Shown here piece after piece: positions 8,658 through 16,987 of a stretch of 64,000 bases of DNA. The stretch comes from Salinicola lusitanus. GTDB taxonomy: Bacteria; Pseudomonadota; Gammaproteobacteria; Pseudomonadales; Halomonadaceae. Under the pieces are notes generated by a model. It saw only the letters and a program-made list of their open reading frames with translations, made no database searches and was not told the origin of the DNA. Made by a program: the position numbers and the translations under genes. The stretch lies in NCBI RefSeq assembly GCF_003206045.1, contig NZ_PZJM01000007.1:1-64000 (forward strand), written 5' to 3'. Numbering within the stretch: position 1 is the first letter of the stretch; the number at the start of each line of letters is the position of its first letter.

Positions 8658-11600
8658 TGAACTTTTCCAGCGTTTTCATCAGACGCCCGATCTTCGCCAC
8701 CGTCCTCTCGGTCATCATCACGCTGATCGGGTTGATGGCGATGCGGACGCTGCCCATCGAGCAGTATCCGCCTGTCGTACCACCGACGATCAGCGTCTCC
8801 GCGACCTATCCCGGTGCCAGCGCACAGACGGTCTCCGACACGGTCGCCTCGGTGATCGCCCAGGAGATCAACGGTACTCAGGACATGATCTATCTGACCT
8901 CGAGCAGTTCGGATAGCGGTCAGATGTCCATGAGTGTCTATTTCAACATCGGCACCGATCCGCAGACGGCGACGATCAACGTCAATAACCGGGTCCAGCG
9001 AGCGCTGTCGCAGCTTCCCAGCGAAGTGCAGTCCCAGGGGGTCACGGTCGAGCAGCGGTCATCGAGCATCCTGCTGTTCGTCGGCATCACCTCGGACTCC
9101 GATGCCTACGACTCCCTGTATCTGACCAACTACGCCAACATCAACGTGACCGATGAGCTCTCACGCCTTCCTGGCGTGGGGCAGGCCGAAGTACTGGGTA
9201 GCCAGGAGTTCGCGATGCGCGTCTGGCTCAACCCGGACAAGCTGGCCCAGTACGATCTGACCCCGGCCGAGGTCTCCTCGGCGATACAGGCGCAGAACGC
9301 GGTCGTGGCGGGTGGCAAGCTGGGCGCCGAGCCGCAGAGCGACCCCACCCCCTACACCTATACCATTACCACCCAGGGCCGTTACGAGAGCGTCGATCAG
9401 TTTCGCGAGATCGTGCTGCGAACCAACCCGGATGGTTCTTCGCTGCGCCTGAGCGATGTGGCGCGGATCGAGTTGGGGAAAAACAGCTACGGCATTCAGG
9501 CCTACGTCAACAACAAGCCGATCGCGCCGATCGCCATCTACCTGCAGCCGGGTGCCAACGCGCTGGATGTGGCATCGGAAGTGAAGACGGCGATGGCGGA
9601 TCTGAAAACGCGTTTCCCGCCGGGACTGGATTTCGATATCCCCTACGACACGACGCTGTTCATCGACGCCTCCGTGCAGTCGGTGGAGCACACCTTCATC
9701 GAGGCCCTGGTGCTCGTGGCGGTGATCGTGTTCCTGTTCCTGCAGAGCTGGCGCTCCACCCTGGTGGCGATGTCGGTGGTGCCGATTTCGGTGGTGGGGA
9801 CGTTCGCCGGGATGTACCTGCTCGATTTCTCGATCAACCTGCTGTCGCTGTTCGGCATGATACTGGCAATCGGGATCGTGGTGGATGACGCCATCGTGGT
9901 CATCGAGAACGTCGAACGCATCATGGAGGAGGACGAGGAGGCTACCCCGTTCAGCGCTGCGCTCGAGGCAATGAAAGAGGTGTCGGGCGCGGTCATCGCG
10001 ACCGCCTTCATCATGGCCGCGGTGTTCGTGCCGGTCGGTTTCATGAGCGGCCTGACCGGGCAGATGTACCAGCAGTTCGCGATCACCATCGCGATCTCGG
10101 TGGCGATTTCGGCCATCGTGGCGCTGTCGTTCACCCCGGCCATGAGCGCGATCTTCCTGAAGAACCAGGATCGCCTCCAGCAGTCCGGCTTCGTCCGCGC
10201 CATTCGCAAGCCGTTCGACTGGTTCAACAAGATCTTCGACAAGATCACCGATTTCTTCATGGCGATCACCAACTTCATCATCCATCAGTTGTGGCTGGTG
10301 ATAGTCGGTCTTGCTGCCGCGGGCATCGTATCCTGGTTGATCTTTGCCCAGTTGCCGGCGGCGCTGCTCCCTTCCGAGGATCAGGGCGTCGCGCTGGCTG
10401 CCGTCAACCTGCCCGCAGGATCGTCGGTGGCGCGAACCGATGCCTACGTGCAGGAGCTCAGCCAGCGCCTGCGCGACGAGGTGCCCGGGATCAATTTCGT
10501 CACCGGCATACCCGGCTTCGACATCCTGTCGAGCTCGCCCAATACCGCCAAGGGCACGGTCTTCGTGACGATGAAGCCCTGGCAGGATCGTGATATCACC
10601 GTCGATCAGTTGACCCAGAAGATCATGCAGATCGGGGCCCAGATCCAGGGGGGGCAGACCGTGGCGTTCAACCTGCCCCCGATTCAGGGCTTGTCGCCGA
10701 CCGGCGGTTTCACCGGCTATCTGCAATCCTTCGGCGGTGATACGTCGCAGCAGTTGTCGGAGGCCGCCGGCAAGGTGATGCAAGCCGCCGCCAAGCGTCC
10801 GGAGCTCGCGGGTGTATTCACGTCGCTCGATGTCAATGTGCCCTCCTACAAGGCCGACGTCGACACGGAAAAGGCGCGCAGCCTGGGGGTCGATATTGCC
10901 GACCTGAACACCACCATGGCGAGCACCTTCGGCAGTTCGTTCGTCAACTACTTCACCAGTTCGGGCCGTAACTTCCAGGTTTACCTGCAGTCGGAAGATG
11001 ACTTCCGCCGCAACCCGGATGACCTGAGCAAGGTCTACGTGCGAGGTGGCGAGGGCCAGCGTATCCCGCTTTCCGAGCTGGTCACGCTGACGCGCGACAA
11101 GGCACCCACGGTACTGCAGCGTTACAACACCTATGCGGCCGCTCAGTTCTCGGGTGGGCCGGCACCGGGCTACAGTTCCGGGCAGGCGGTACAGGCGATG
11201 CAGGAAGTCGTCACCGATACGTTGGGCTCCAATTACGGAATGGGCTGGAGCGGCGAGGCCTATCAACAGGTCAACGTGGGCACGGCTGCGACACTGGCGC
11301 TCTCCTTCGGCGTGATCATGATGTTCCTGATCCTGGCGGCCCAGTACGAGAGCTGGACCTTGCCGCTGGCCGTCGTCTCCGCCGTCCCGTTTGCGTTCAT
11401 CGGTGCAATTCTGGCCGTTTACCTGGCCGGGTTGAGCACGAGTGTCTACCTGCAGGTGGGGCTGCTGGTGGTGGTCGGCCTGGCGGCCAAGAACGCCATC
11501 CTGATCGTCGAGTTCGCCGAGCAGCAGCGCAAGCACGCCGGGTTGTCGGTGGTCGATGCGGCCAAGGTGGCGGCGCGCCAGCGGTTCCGTCCGATCGTGA

Positions 11601-11845
11601 TGACGTCGCTGGCCTTTATCGGCGGCACCCTGCCGTTGGCGCTGGCATCCGGTGCCAGCGCGGCCAGCCGTAACCAGATCGGAACGCCGGTCGTGGGGGG
11701 CATGATCTCCATCACCTTGCTGGCCACGGTGTTCGTGCCGGCGACCTACGTGTTGATCATGAAGGTCACCCACGGGCTGCAGTCGAGGCTGGGCCGTGAC
11801 AAGCGGCGCAACGATCGCCAGCCGACGCCGGACGAAAGTCACTAG
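8657..11845 (+). CDS. acrB: RND multidrug efflux pump, HAE1 family (AcrB/MexB type)
   Basis: This 1062-residue trimeric inner-membrane proton/drug antiporter has the usual family length. It starts MNFSSVFIRRPIFATV. The proton-relay pair Asp-Asp in TM4 is intact in GIVVDDAIVVIENVERIMEE (about residue 405), and the second-half family motif GLAAKNAILIVEFAEQ is present. The start ATG at 8657 shares a base with the acrA stop; a TTG one codon earlier is less likely. No TolC/OprM-like gene follows, so an outer-membrane partner must be encoded elsewhere. A strong terminator lies 40 bp downstream. Confidence 0.95.
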   Translation: MNFSSVFIRRPIFATVLSVIITLIGLMAMRTLPIEQYPPVVPPTISVSATYPGASAQTVSDTVASVIAQEINGTQDMIYLTSSSSDSGQMSMSVYFNIGTDPQTATINVNNRVQRALSQLPSEVQSQGVTVEQRSSSILLFVGITSDSDAYDSLYLTNYANINVTDELSRLPGVGQAEVLGSQEFAMRVWLNPDKLAQYDLTPAEVSSAIQAQNAVVAGGKLGAEPQSDPTPYTYTITTQGRYESVDQFREIVLRTNPDGSSLRLSDVARIELGKNSYGIQAYVNNKPIAPIAIYLQPGANALDVASEVKTAMADLKTRFPPGLDFDIPYDTTLFIDASVQSVEHTFIEALVLVAVIVFLFLQSWRSTLVAMSVVPISVVGTFAGMYLLDFSINLLSLFGMILAIGIVVDDAIVVIENVERIMEEDEEATPFSAALEAMKEVSGAVIATAFIMAAVFVPVGFMSGLTGQMYQQFAITIAISVAISAIVALSFTPAMSAIFLKNQDRLQQSGFVRAIRKPFDWFNKIFDKITDFFMAITNFIIHQLWLVIVGLAAAGIVSWLIFAQLPAALLPSEDQGVALAAVNLPAGSSVARTDAYVQELSQRLRDEVPGINFVTGIPGFDILSSSPNTAKGTVFVTMKPWQDRDITVDQLTQKIMQIGAQIQGGQTVAFNLPPIQGLSPTGGFTGYLQSFGGDTSQQLSEAAGKVMQAAAKRPELAGVFTSLDVNVPSYKADVDTEKARSLGVDIADLNTTMASTFGSSFVNYFTSSGRNFQVYLQSEDDFRRNPDDLSKVYVRGGEGQRIPLSELVTLTRDKAPTVLQRYNTYAAAQFSGGPAPGYSSGQAVQAMQEVVTDTLGSNYGMGWSGEAYQQVNVGTAATLALSFGVIMMFLILAAQYESWTLPLAVVSAVPFAFIGAILAVYLAGLSTSVYLQVGLLVVVGLAAKNAILIVEFAEQQRKHAGLSVVDAAKVAARQRFRPIVMTSLAFIGGTLPLALASGASAASRNQIGTPVVGGMISITLLATVFVPATYVLIMKVTHGLQSRLGRDKRRNDRQPTPDESH

Positions 11846-11884
11846 CACGCTGTGTCGATGCTGCCGAGAAATCGGCTTTTCAGA

Positions 11885-11913
11885 GGCAACCTCCCACGGA
11901 GGTTGCCTTTTTT
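11885..11913 (+). terminator. Rho-independent terminator after acrAB
   Basis: A perfect 10-bp stem (GGCAACCTCC / GGAGGTTGCC) with a 3-base loop is followed by six T residues. It lies 40 bp after the acrB stop. Confidence 0.95.
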
Positions 11914-12189
11914 AATGGCCGCCGCTTCGAGGGTCGCGGCAGCGAGCCAAACAGGCTTTGACGCTATCCAGCCGGTGGCATATATGTGTAGGAGGGGGCG
12001 GCGTCAACGAGCGACGTTCGTCACCCGATCACGCCCGCGAATCATTACCCGGCATTTCGGCACGGGCGACCGACCGTCGGTCTTTGCTATTAACGTCGGT
12101 TATGGCCGTCACGGGCTCCCGAGGCGCAGGATGATGTGTCGACGCTGGTTAAACTTGACTGGTGGACTCAATGTTCAGGGAGGCTGAAC
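11914..12189. other. Leader/promoter region of the glycogen-trehalose cluster
   Basis: This gap follows the acrAB terminator and precedes the glgA start at 12190. I see no credible gene in it. A short reading frame spanning 11852-12187 crosses the terminator and has no recognisable features. The region must hold the promoter for the glgA operon. A purine-rich AGGAGGGGG at about 11990 is not followed by a plausible start. A TTGACT hexamer occurs at about 12153 without a convincing -10 partner. Confidence 0.5.
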
Positions 12190-13797
12190 ATGACGCAGGC
12201 CGCAGTTCGTGGGAGGCAAAGTCATACGGCTGCGAGATATGGGGAGGACCCCCTTTGGCTCGCGTCGCTATCCGGTCGATCCTCGTCCAGGGCCCCGGCA
12301 GGGGCATTGTCACGTCCGCTTCCCTCACCGCCGATTCGTAACCGCCGGGTACTGTTCGTCACCACCGAGATCGCCGACTTCATCAAGGCGGGTGGTCTGG
12401 GCGACGTCTCCGCGGCACTGCCCCGGGCATTGAAGCCCAATTATGACGTGCGGGTGCTGATGCCCGGCTATCGCCAACTCCTGACCGCCGGGCGTCCCAT
12501 CGCCCACGTGGCCAGTCTTCCCGCCCGGCACGATTTGCCGGCCTGCGAGATCGGACGTCTCGTGTGCGAAGACGGCTTGATCATCTACGTCGTGCTGTGT
12601 CCCGAACTCTACGATCGGGTCGGCAATGCCTACGGGGACGAACTGGGGGTGGGCTGGCCGGACAACGACATTCGCTTCGCCAGGCTGGCGATGGCGGCGG
12701 CCGAGATCGTCAATGACGCGACGCTGCTCGACTGGCAGGTGGAGCTGCTCCATCTCAACGACTGGGCGACCGGTTTGACGGCGGGCTATGTCCGCTGGCT
12801 CGGCAAGCGCTACGTTCCCTCGGTCTACACCATTCACAATCTTGCCTATCAAGGGGTGTTTCCACTGGAGCGCATGGCGGCGCTGGGCATTCCGGCATCC
12901 GCCTTCCACATTGACGGCGTCGAGTTTTACGGCCAGATATCGTTCATGAAGGCGGCGCTCTCCTACGCCTCCCACGTGACCACGGTCAGCAGCAACTACG
13001 CCCAGGAGATCACCACGCCAGCCCTGGGGTGCGGGCTCGAGGGATTGCTCAAGAAGCGCGCCCTGGAAGGGCGGCTCAGCGGCCTGCTCAACGGCATCGA
13101 CGACCGCTGGGATCCCCGTATCGATCCCCACCTGGCGCCAAATTTCGGCATCAACGACTGGCATGGCAAACGCGCCAACATCCAGCGTGTGCGTCGCATG
13201 TTCGGACTCGCGCCCAGTGGCGGTCCGCTGTTTGCCGTGGTCTCGCGGCTGGTGGCGCAGAAGGGGCTCGATCTGACCATCGAGGTCACCGACGCCATCG
13301 TGCGGGCCGGCGGCCAGCTGGTCGTGATCGGCCAGGGCGAGCACGCCATCGAGCAGTCGCTCGTCGAGATGGCGACGCGCTACCCGGGCCAGGTGGGCGT
13401 CAACATCGGTTTCGACGAGGGCGAGGCGCGTCAGATCTACGCGGGCAGCGACTTCCTGCTGATGCCCTCGCGGTTCGAACCCTGCGGGCTCAGCCAGCTC
13501 TACGCTCAGCGCTTCGGTTCGCTGCCGATCGCCCACCGAACGGGGGGGCTGGCGGATACGATACAGGATGGAATCAATGGCTTGCTGTTCGACGACATGA
13601 GCCTGGACAGTTATCGCGCCACGGTGCTGCGTGCCTTCGATCTCTTTCGGGCCACCGACCTGTTCTACGCCATGCGCCGCGCGGCGATGGCCGGGCGGCT
13701 GCATTGGCGCCAGGCCGTGGTCCCCTATCGCCGGCTCTACGCCGACCTGCTGACCGAGACGTTCGTCCATTCCAAAGAGCAGGTGACTAGCCGATGA
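12190..13797 (+). CDS. glgA: Glycogen synthase, GT5
   Basis: This 535-residue enzyme adds alpha-1,4 glucose units from a nucleotide sugar to glycogen. The substrate-binding motif KAGGLGDVSAALP begins at about Lys66, so the GT5 domain is preceded by an unusual ~50-residue Arg/Ser/Pro-rich extension; in the family this lysine is normally near residue 15. The C-terminal GT-B motifs SRLVAQKGLDL, SRFEPCGLSQLYAQRFG and HRTGGLADT are intact. The ATG at 12190 has AGGGAGG upstream. Its stop overlaps the next gene by ATGA, opening a five-gene coupled operon. No glgC lies in the window, so the donor (ADP- or UDP-glucose) cannot be inferred from context. Confidence 0.95.
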   Translation: MTQAAVRGRQSHTAARYGEDPLWLASLSGRSSSRAPAGALSRPLPSPPIRNRRVLFVTTEIADFIKAGGLGDVSAALPRALKPNYDVRVLMPGYRQLLTAGRPIAHVASLPARHDLPACEIGRLVCEDGLIIYVVLCPELYDRVGNAYGDELGVGWPDNDIRFARLAMAAAEIVNDATLLDWQVELLHLNDWATGLTAGYVRWLGKRYVPSVYTIHNLAYQGVFPLERMAALGIPASAFHIDGVEFYGQISFMKAALSYASHVTTVSSNYAQEITTPALGCGLEGLLKKRALEGRLSGLLNGIDDRWDPRIDPHLAPNFGINDWHGKRANIQRVRRMFGLAPSGGPLFAVVSRLVAQKGLDLTIEVTDAIVRAGGQLVVIGQGEHAIEQSLVEMATRYPGQVGVNIGFDEGEARQIYAGSDFLLMPSRFEPCGLSQLYAQRFGSLPIAHRTGGLADTIQDGINGLLFDDMSLDSYRATVLRAFDLFRATDLFYAMRRAAMAGRLHWRQAVVPYRRLYADLLTETFVHSKEQVTSR

Positions 13798-15137
13798 AGT
13801 ACTCCGCAGGAACCAACGGGGCCGGCGCTGGCATGAACTCGATGCCACGAGTGAGCCTCGGGGTTGCAGGCGCTCGCACGAACGATCAGGACGGGACGCT
13901 GCCCCGCGCGGCGTCAGGTGTCGGGGGCGCCGCCGATGAGGGGGAGACGGAAGACGCGTGGCCCTGGGACGACGGGGAGTGGATGCGATCGAGAGCGGGG
14001 CGTCATGGCGGCGACATGCCATTGTCGCTCTACCGGCTGTGTGGGGCCGATTGGTACGCTTCCCGCTTCCCCCTGCCCCTGAGCTGGAATCAGCTTGCCC
14101 AGGAACTGGTGCCTTACGTCGCCGACCTGGGATTTACCCATATCGTGCTCGACGAGGGGATTGTCGCGGTGCCTTACGCGGTGGTCTGCCAGTTCGTCGA
14201 GACCTGTCATGTCGCGGGCGTGGGCGTCGTGGTCCAGCGTCCTGCGTCGTTATCGATGTCCGAGGCCGAGTTTGTCGCATGGTGTCAGCGCTGCCATCTC
14301 GATGGCATCGACGAAGGCGGCCGCGATGGCGGCTGTCGGTTGTTCGGCAGCGACACCGTCGGGTCGACGCTGACGTTGCATCGCCGACCGCGATGGCAGG
14401 TTGCCAGTGCCGACTATCTCGCGCTGGGTCCTACCGGACGCCATCTGCGACACCACGACTGGGTCGAGGCATTGACCCCGCGCGAGAGCTCGCGTGGATT
14501 GCTGGAGCAGGTGCCGGATGAGGGCTCGGCGCTAGGCCAGTGGCGACAGACAGTCCACGGAGACGACTGGCAGCGTTTCGCGGCGTTCAGGGCGTGCCTG
14601 GCGCTGATGTGGGCGCTGCCTGGTGACAAGCAGGTGGCGATGGGCGTGGAGCTGGGCCAGGTGCTGGCCGGCCCCTGGGAGGCGTCGCTGCATTGGCCAC
14701 TGCTGTTCGAGACCCGGCATGCGGGGATACTGCGTCTCGTGGCCGATCTCAACCGACTGTACGTCAACGAGCCGGCGCTGCAGATCCGTGCCGACGAGTC
14801 GCTCGGATTCGAATGGCTGGTCGACGATGACAGCGACAATAGCGTTGTCGTATTCGCCCGCCATACCGAGAGCGGGCACGCCAGCATGATCTGCCTCTGC
14901 AACTTCCAGGCGTGCGTGCACTATCGCTATCGGTTTGGTGTTACCGGCGCGGGCCGGTGGCGGGAGATATTCAACAGCGACAGCGTCTTCTACGGAGGGA
15001 GCAATGTGGGTAATGGCCATGGCGCGACGACCGAAGCGATTCCCAGCCACGGCCATGCCCAGTCGCTTGCCGTGACGGTACCGCCCATGGCCGCGCTGTA
15101 TCTGCGTCACGAGACCTGGTTCGAGGAGGCACCATGA
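13794..15137 (+). CDS. Degenerate GlgB-like protein, probably non-catalytic
   Basis: This 447-residue protein aligns by eye with the true GlgB encoded at 24681-26960 but has lost its catalytic apparatus. After a ~70-residue Gly/Ala-rich N-terminus, LSLYRLCGADW, ELVPYVADLGFTHIVL and CHVAGVGVVV match GlgB segments. [19 protein letters not shown] and the whole C-terminal beta domain (ILRLVADLNRLY to MAALYLRH) also match. The nucleophile motif DGLRVD is replaced by DGIDEG (nucleophile position = Gly175), the AEES acid/base block is deleted, and [11 protein letters not shown] is replaced by TPRESSRG. It overlaps glgA and treZ by 4 nt on each side. It may be a regulatory or glucan-binding subunit; the function is unknown. 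Confidence 0.85.
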   Translation: MKYSAGTNGAGAGMNSMPRVSLGVAGARTNDQDGTLPRAASGVGGAADEGETEDAWPWDDGEWMRSRAGRHGGDMPLSLYRLCGADWYASRFPLPLSWNQLAQELVPYVADLGFTHIVLDEGIVAVPYAVVCQFVETCHVAGVGVVVQRPASLSMSEAEFVAWCQRCHLDGIDEGGRDGGCRLFGSDTVGSTLTLHRRPRWQVASADYLALGPTGRHLRHHDWVEALTPRESSRGLLEQVPDEGSALGQWRQTVHGDDWQRFAAFRACLALMWALPGDKQVAMGVELGQVLAGPWEASLHWPLLFETRHAGILRLVADLNRLYVNEPALQIRADESLGFEWLVDDDSDNSVVVFARHTESGHASMICLCNFQACVHYRYRFGVTGAGRWREIFNSDSVFYGGSNVGNGHGATTEAIPSHGHAQSLAVTVPPMAALYLRHETWFEEAP

Positions 15138-16987
15138 GCGCCAGCACCGAGGTGACCCGTGACGAGGCGCCGACACCCTGGGCGCCTTTCTACGGCGCGA
15201 CGCCAATGGCCGATGGCCGTACGTGCTTTCGGTTGTGGGCGCCCAGCGCCCGGCGGGTGATGCTGGAGTGCGAGGGCCTGGCACCGCAGCCGATGGATCC
15301 GGTTGGCGAGGGCGGATTCGAGCTCGAGCTCGAGTGTCCTTCGCAAGCGGCCTACCGCTATCGTGTCTTCGTCGGGGATGACGATGACGGGATGCCGGTG
15401 CCCGATCCCGCCTCGAGAGCACTGCGGGGTGGTGTCGACGGCGCCTCCCTCCTGGTCGACCGCAATCACGAGTGGCGCCATGACGACTGGACGGGCCGTC
15501 CTTGGGAAGAGACGGTGATCTACGAGGTCCATCTGGGCGCCTGCGGTGGCATCGATGGCCTGCGTCGGCGCCTGCCGGCACTGGTCGAGCTGGGCATCAC
15601 CGCCATCGAGCTGATGCCGGTCGCCGAGTGTCCCGGGCAGCGCAACTGGGGCTACGACGGCGTCCAGCCCTATGCCGTCGCGTCCTACTACGGCTCGCCG
15701 GAAACACTGAAAGCGCTGGTTGACGAGGTTCACGGGCACGGCCTGATGATCTTTCTCGATGTGGTCTACAACCACTTCGGGCCGGACGGCAACTTCCTGC
15801 CCCACTACGCCGAGTCTTTCTTTCGTGACGACCTGCAGACACCCTGGGGCGGGGCCATCGATTTTCGTCGTCCGCAGGTGCGGCGTTTCTTCATCGACAA
15901 CGCGCTGATGTGGCTGCTCGAGTACCGTTTCGACGGACTCCGGTTCGATGCCGTCCACGCCATCAGCGAACGGGATTTCCTGGTCGAGCTGGGGCAGACC
16001 CTGCGCGAGCGCGTCGGCCCGACCCGCCATTGCCACCTGATCCTGGAGAACGAGAACAATCAGGCCAGCCTGCTGGCACCGGGCCTGTTCGACGCCCAGT
16101 GGGCCGATGACTGGCATAACGTGATGCATGTGCTGCTGACCGGCGAGCACGAAGGCTATTACGCCGATTTCGTCGAGAACGCCACGACGAAGTTGGCGAC
16201 GGCGATGGCGGAAGGGTTCGTCTATCAGGGCCAGCGCTCGCGCAAGGGAGAGGCCCGGGGAGAGCCCAGCGGGAACCTGCCGCCCACGGCGTTCGTCAAC
16301 TTCCTCCAGAATCACGACCAGATCGGCAATCGCGCCCTTGGCGAGCGTCTGTCCCGGTTGAGCGAGCCCGACGCGCTCGATGCCGCGACGCTCCTGCTGC
16401 TGCTCTCTCCCGCCATCCCGTTGCTGTTCATGGGCGAGGAGTGGGGGTCGCGGAGACCGTTTCTCTTCTTTACCGACCATCGAGACGATCTGGCCGATGC
16501 GGTGCGTGAGGGCCGTCGTCGCGAATTCGCGGACTTCAGCGCATTCGAGGATCCGGCCCAGCGCGAGCGGATTCCCGACCCCAATGCGGCGGCCACTTTC
16601 GCGGCTTCGCAGCTCGACGATCAGGAGGCGGCCATGCCCGAGCATCGCGACTATCGGGCGCGCTTCGCAGCATGGCTGGCGCTGCGTCACCGCTTCATCG
16701 TCCCCTGCCTGGCGGGCTGCCATGCGCTCGGCGCTCGGGTCCTCGGCGACAAGGCCGTGGAGGCCGTCTGGCGGATGGGCGACGGTCAAGAACTGACCGC
16801 CGCGATCAACCTCTCGCCAGGTCCGGTTGGCTTGGGCCTTCGTGGCGACCCGCTGGCCTGCTCGCGACCAGGCGTCATCGACTCTCTCGGCGAGGGCCAA
16901 TTGCCGGCCCGCGCGAGCGCGGTGTGGCTTGCCCCGGCGGATGCCAAGAGGGTAGCCGATGACGTGGCGGGAGCGCCCCATTCATGA
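15134..16987 (+). CDS. treZ: Maltooligosyl trehalose trehalohydrolase, GH13
   Basis: This 617-residue cytoplasmic enzyme releases trehalose from maltooligosyl trehalose, the second step of the TreY-TreZ route. An N-terminal CBM48-like domain (RLWAPSARRVML) precedes the GH13 barrel. Catalytic residues are in place: the nucleophile Asp in DGLRFDAVHAI (about 272), the acid/base Glu in LILENENNQ (about 305) and the Asp in FLQNHDQIGNRA (about 395). LFMGEEWG is typical of TreZ. Its start overlaps the preceding stop by ATGA, and its end overlaps malQ the same way. Confidence 0.95.
   Translation: MSASTEVTRDEAPTPWAPFYGATPMADGRTCFRLWAPSARRVMLECEGLAPQPMDPVGEGGFELELECPSQAAYRYRVFVGDDDDGMPVPDPASRALRGGVDGASLLVDRNHEWRHDDWTGRPWEETVIYEVHLGACGGIDGLRRRLPALVELGITAIELMPVAECPGQRNWGYDGVQPYAVASYYGSPETLKALVDEVHGHGLMIFLDVVYNHFGPDGNFLPHYAESFFRDDLQTPWGGAIDFRRPQVRRFFIDNALMWLLEYRFDGLRFDAVHAISERDFLVELGQTLRERVGPTRHCHLILENENNQASLLAPGLFDAQWADDWHNVMHVLLTGEHEGYYADFVENATTKLATAMAEGFVYQGQRSRKGEARGEPSGNLPPTAFVNFLQNHDQIGNRALGERLSRLSEPDALDAATLLLLLSPAIPLLFMGEEWGSRRPFLFFTDHRDDLADAVREGRRREFADFSAFEDPAQRERIPDPNAAATFAASQLDDQEAAMPEHRDYRARFAAWLALRHRFIVPCLAGCHALGARVLGDKAVEAVWRMGDGQELTAAINLSPGPVGLGLRGDPLACSRPGVIDSLGEGQLPARASAVWLAPADAKRVADDVAGAPHS

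Noticed and set aside
9161-11848. 895-codon open frame antisense to acrB
   Set aside because: It is His/Arg/Gln/Asp-rich with no recognisable domain. It is an artefact of GC-rich codon use on the opposite strand of a conserved RND pump gene.
11852-12187. 111-codon plus-strand frame before glgA
   Set aside because: It runs straight through the acrAB terminator hairpin and is basic and low-complexity without family character.
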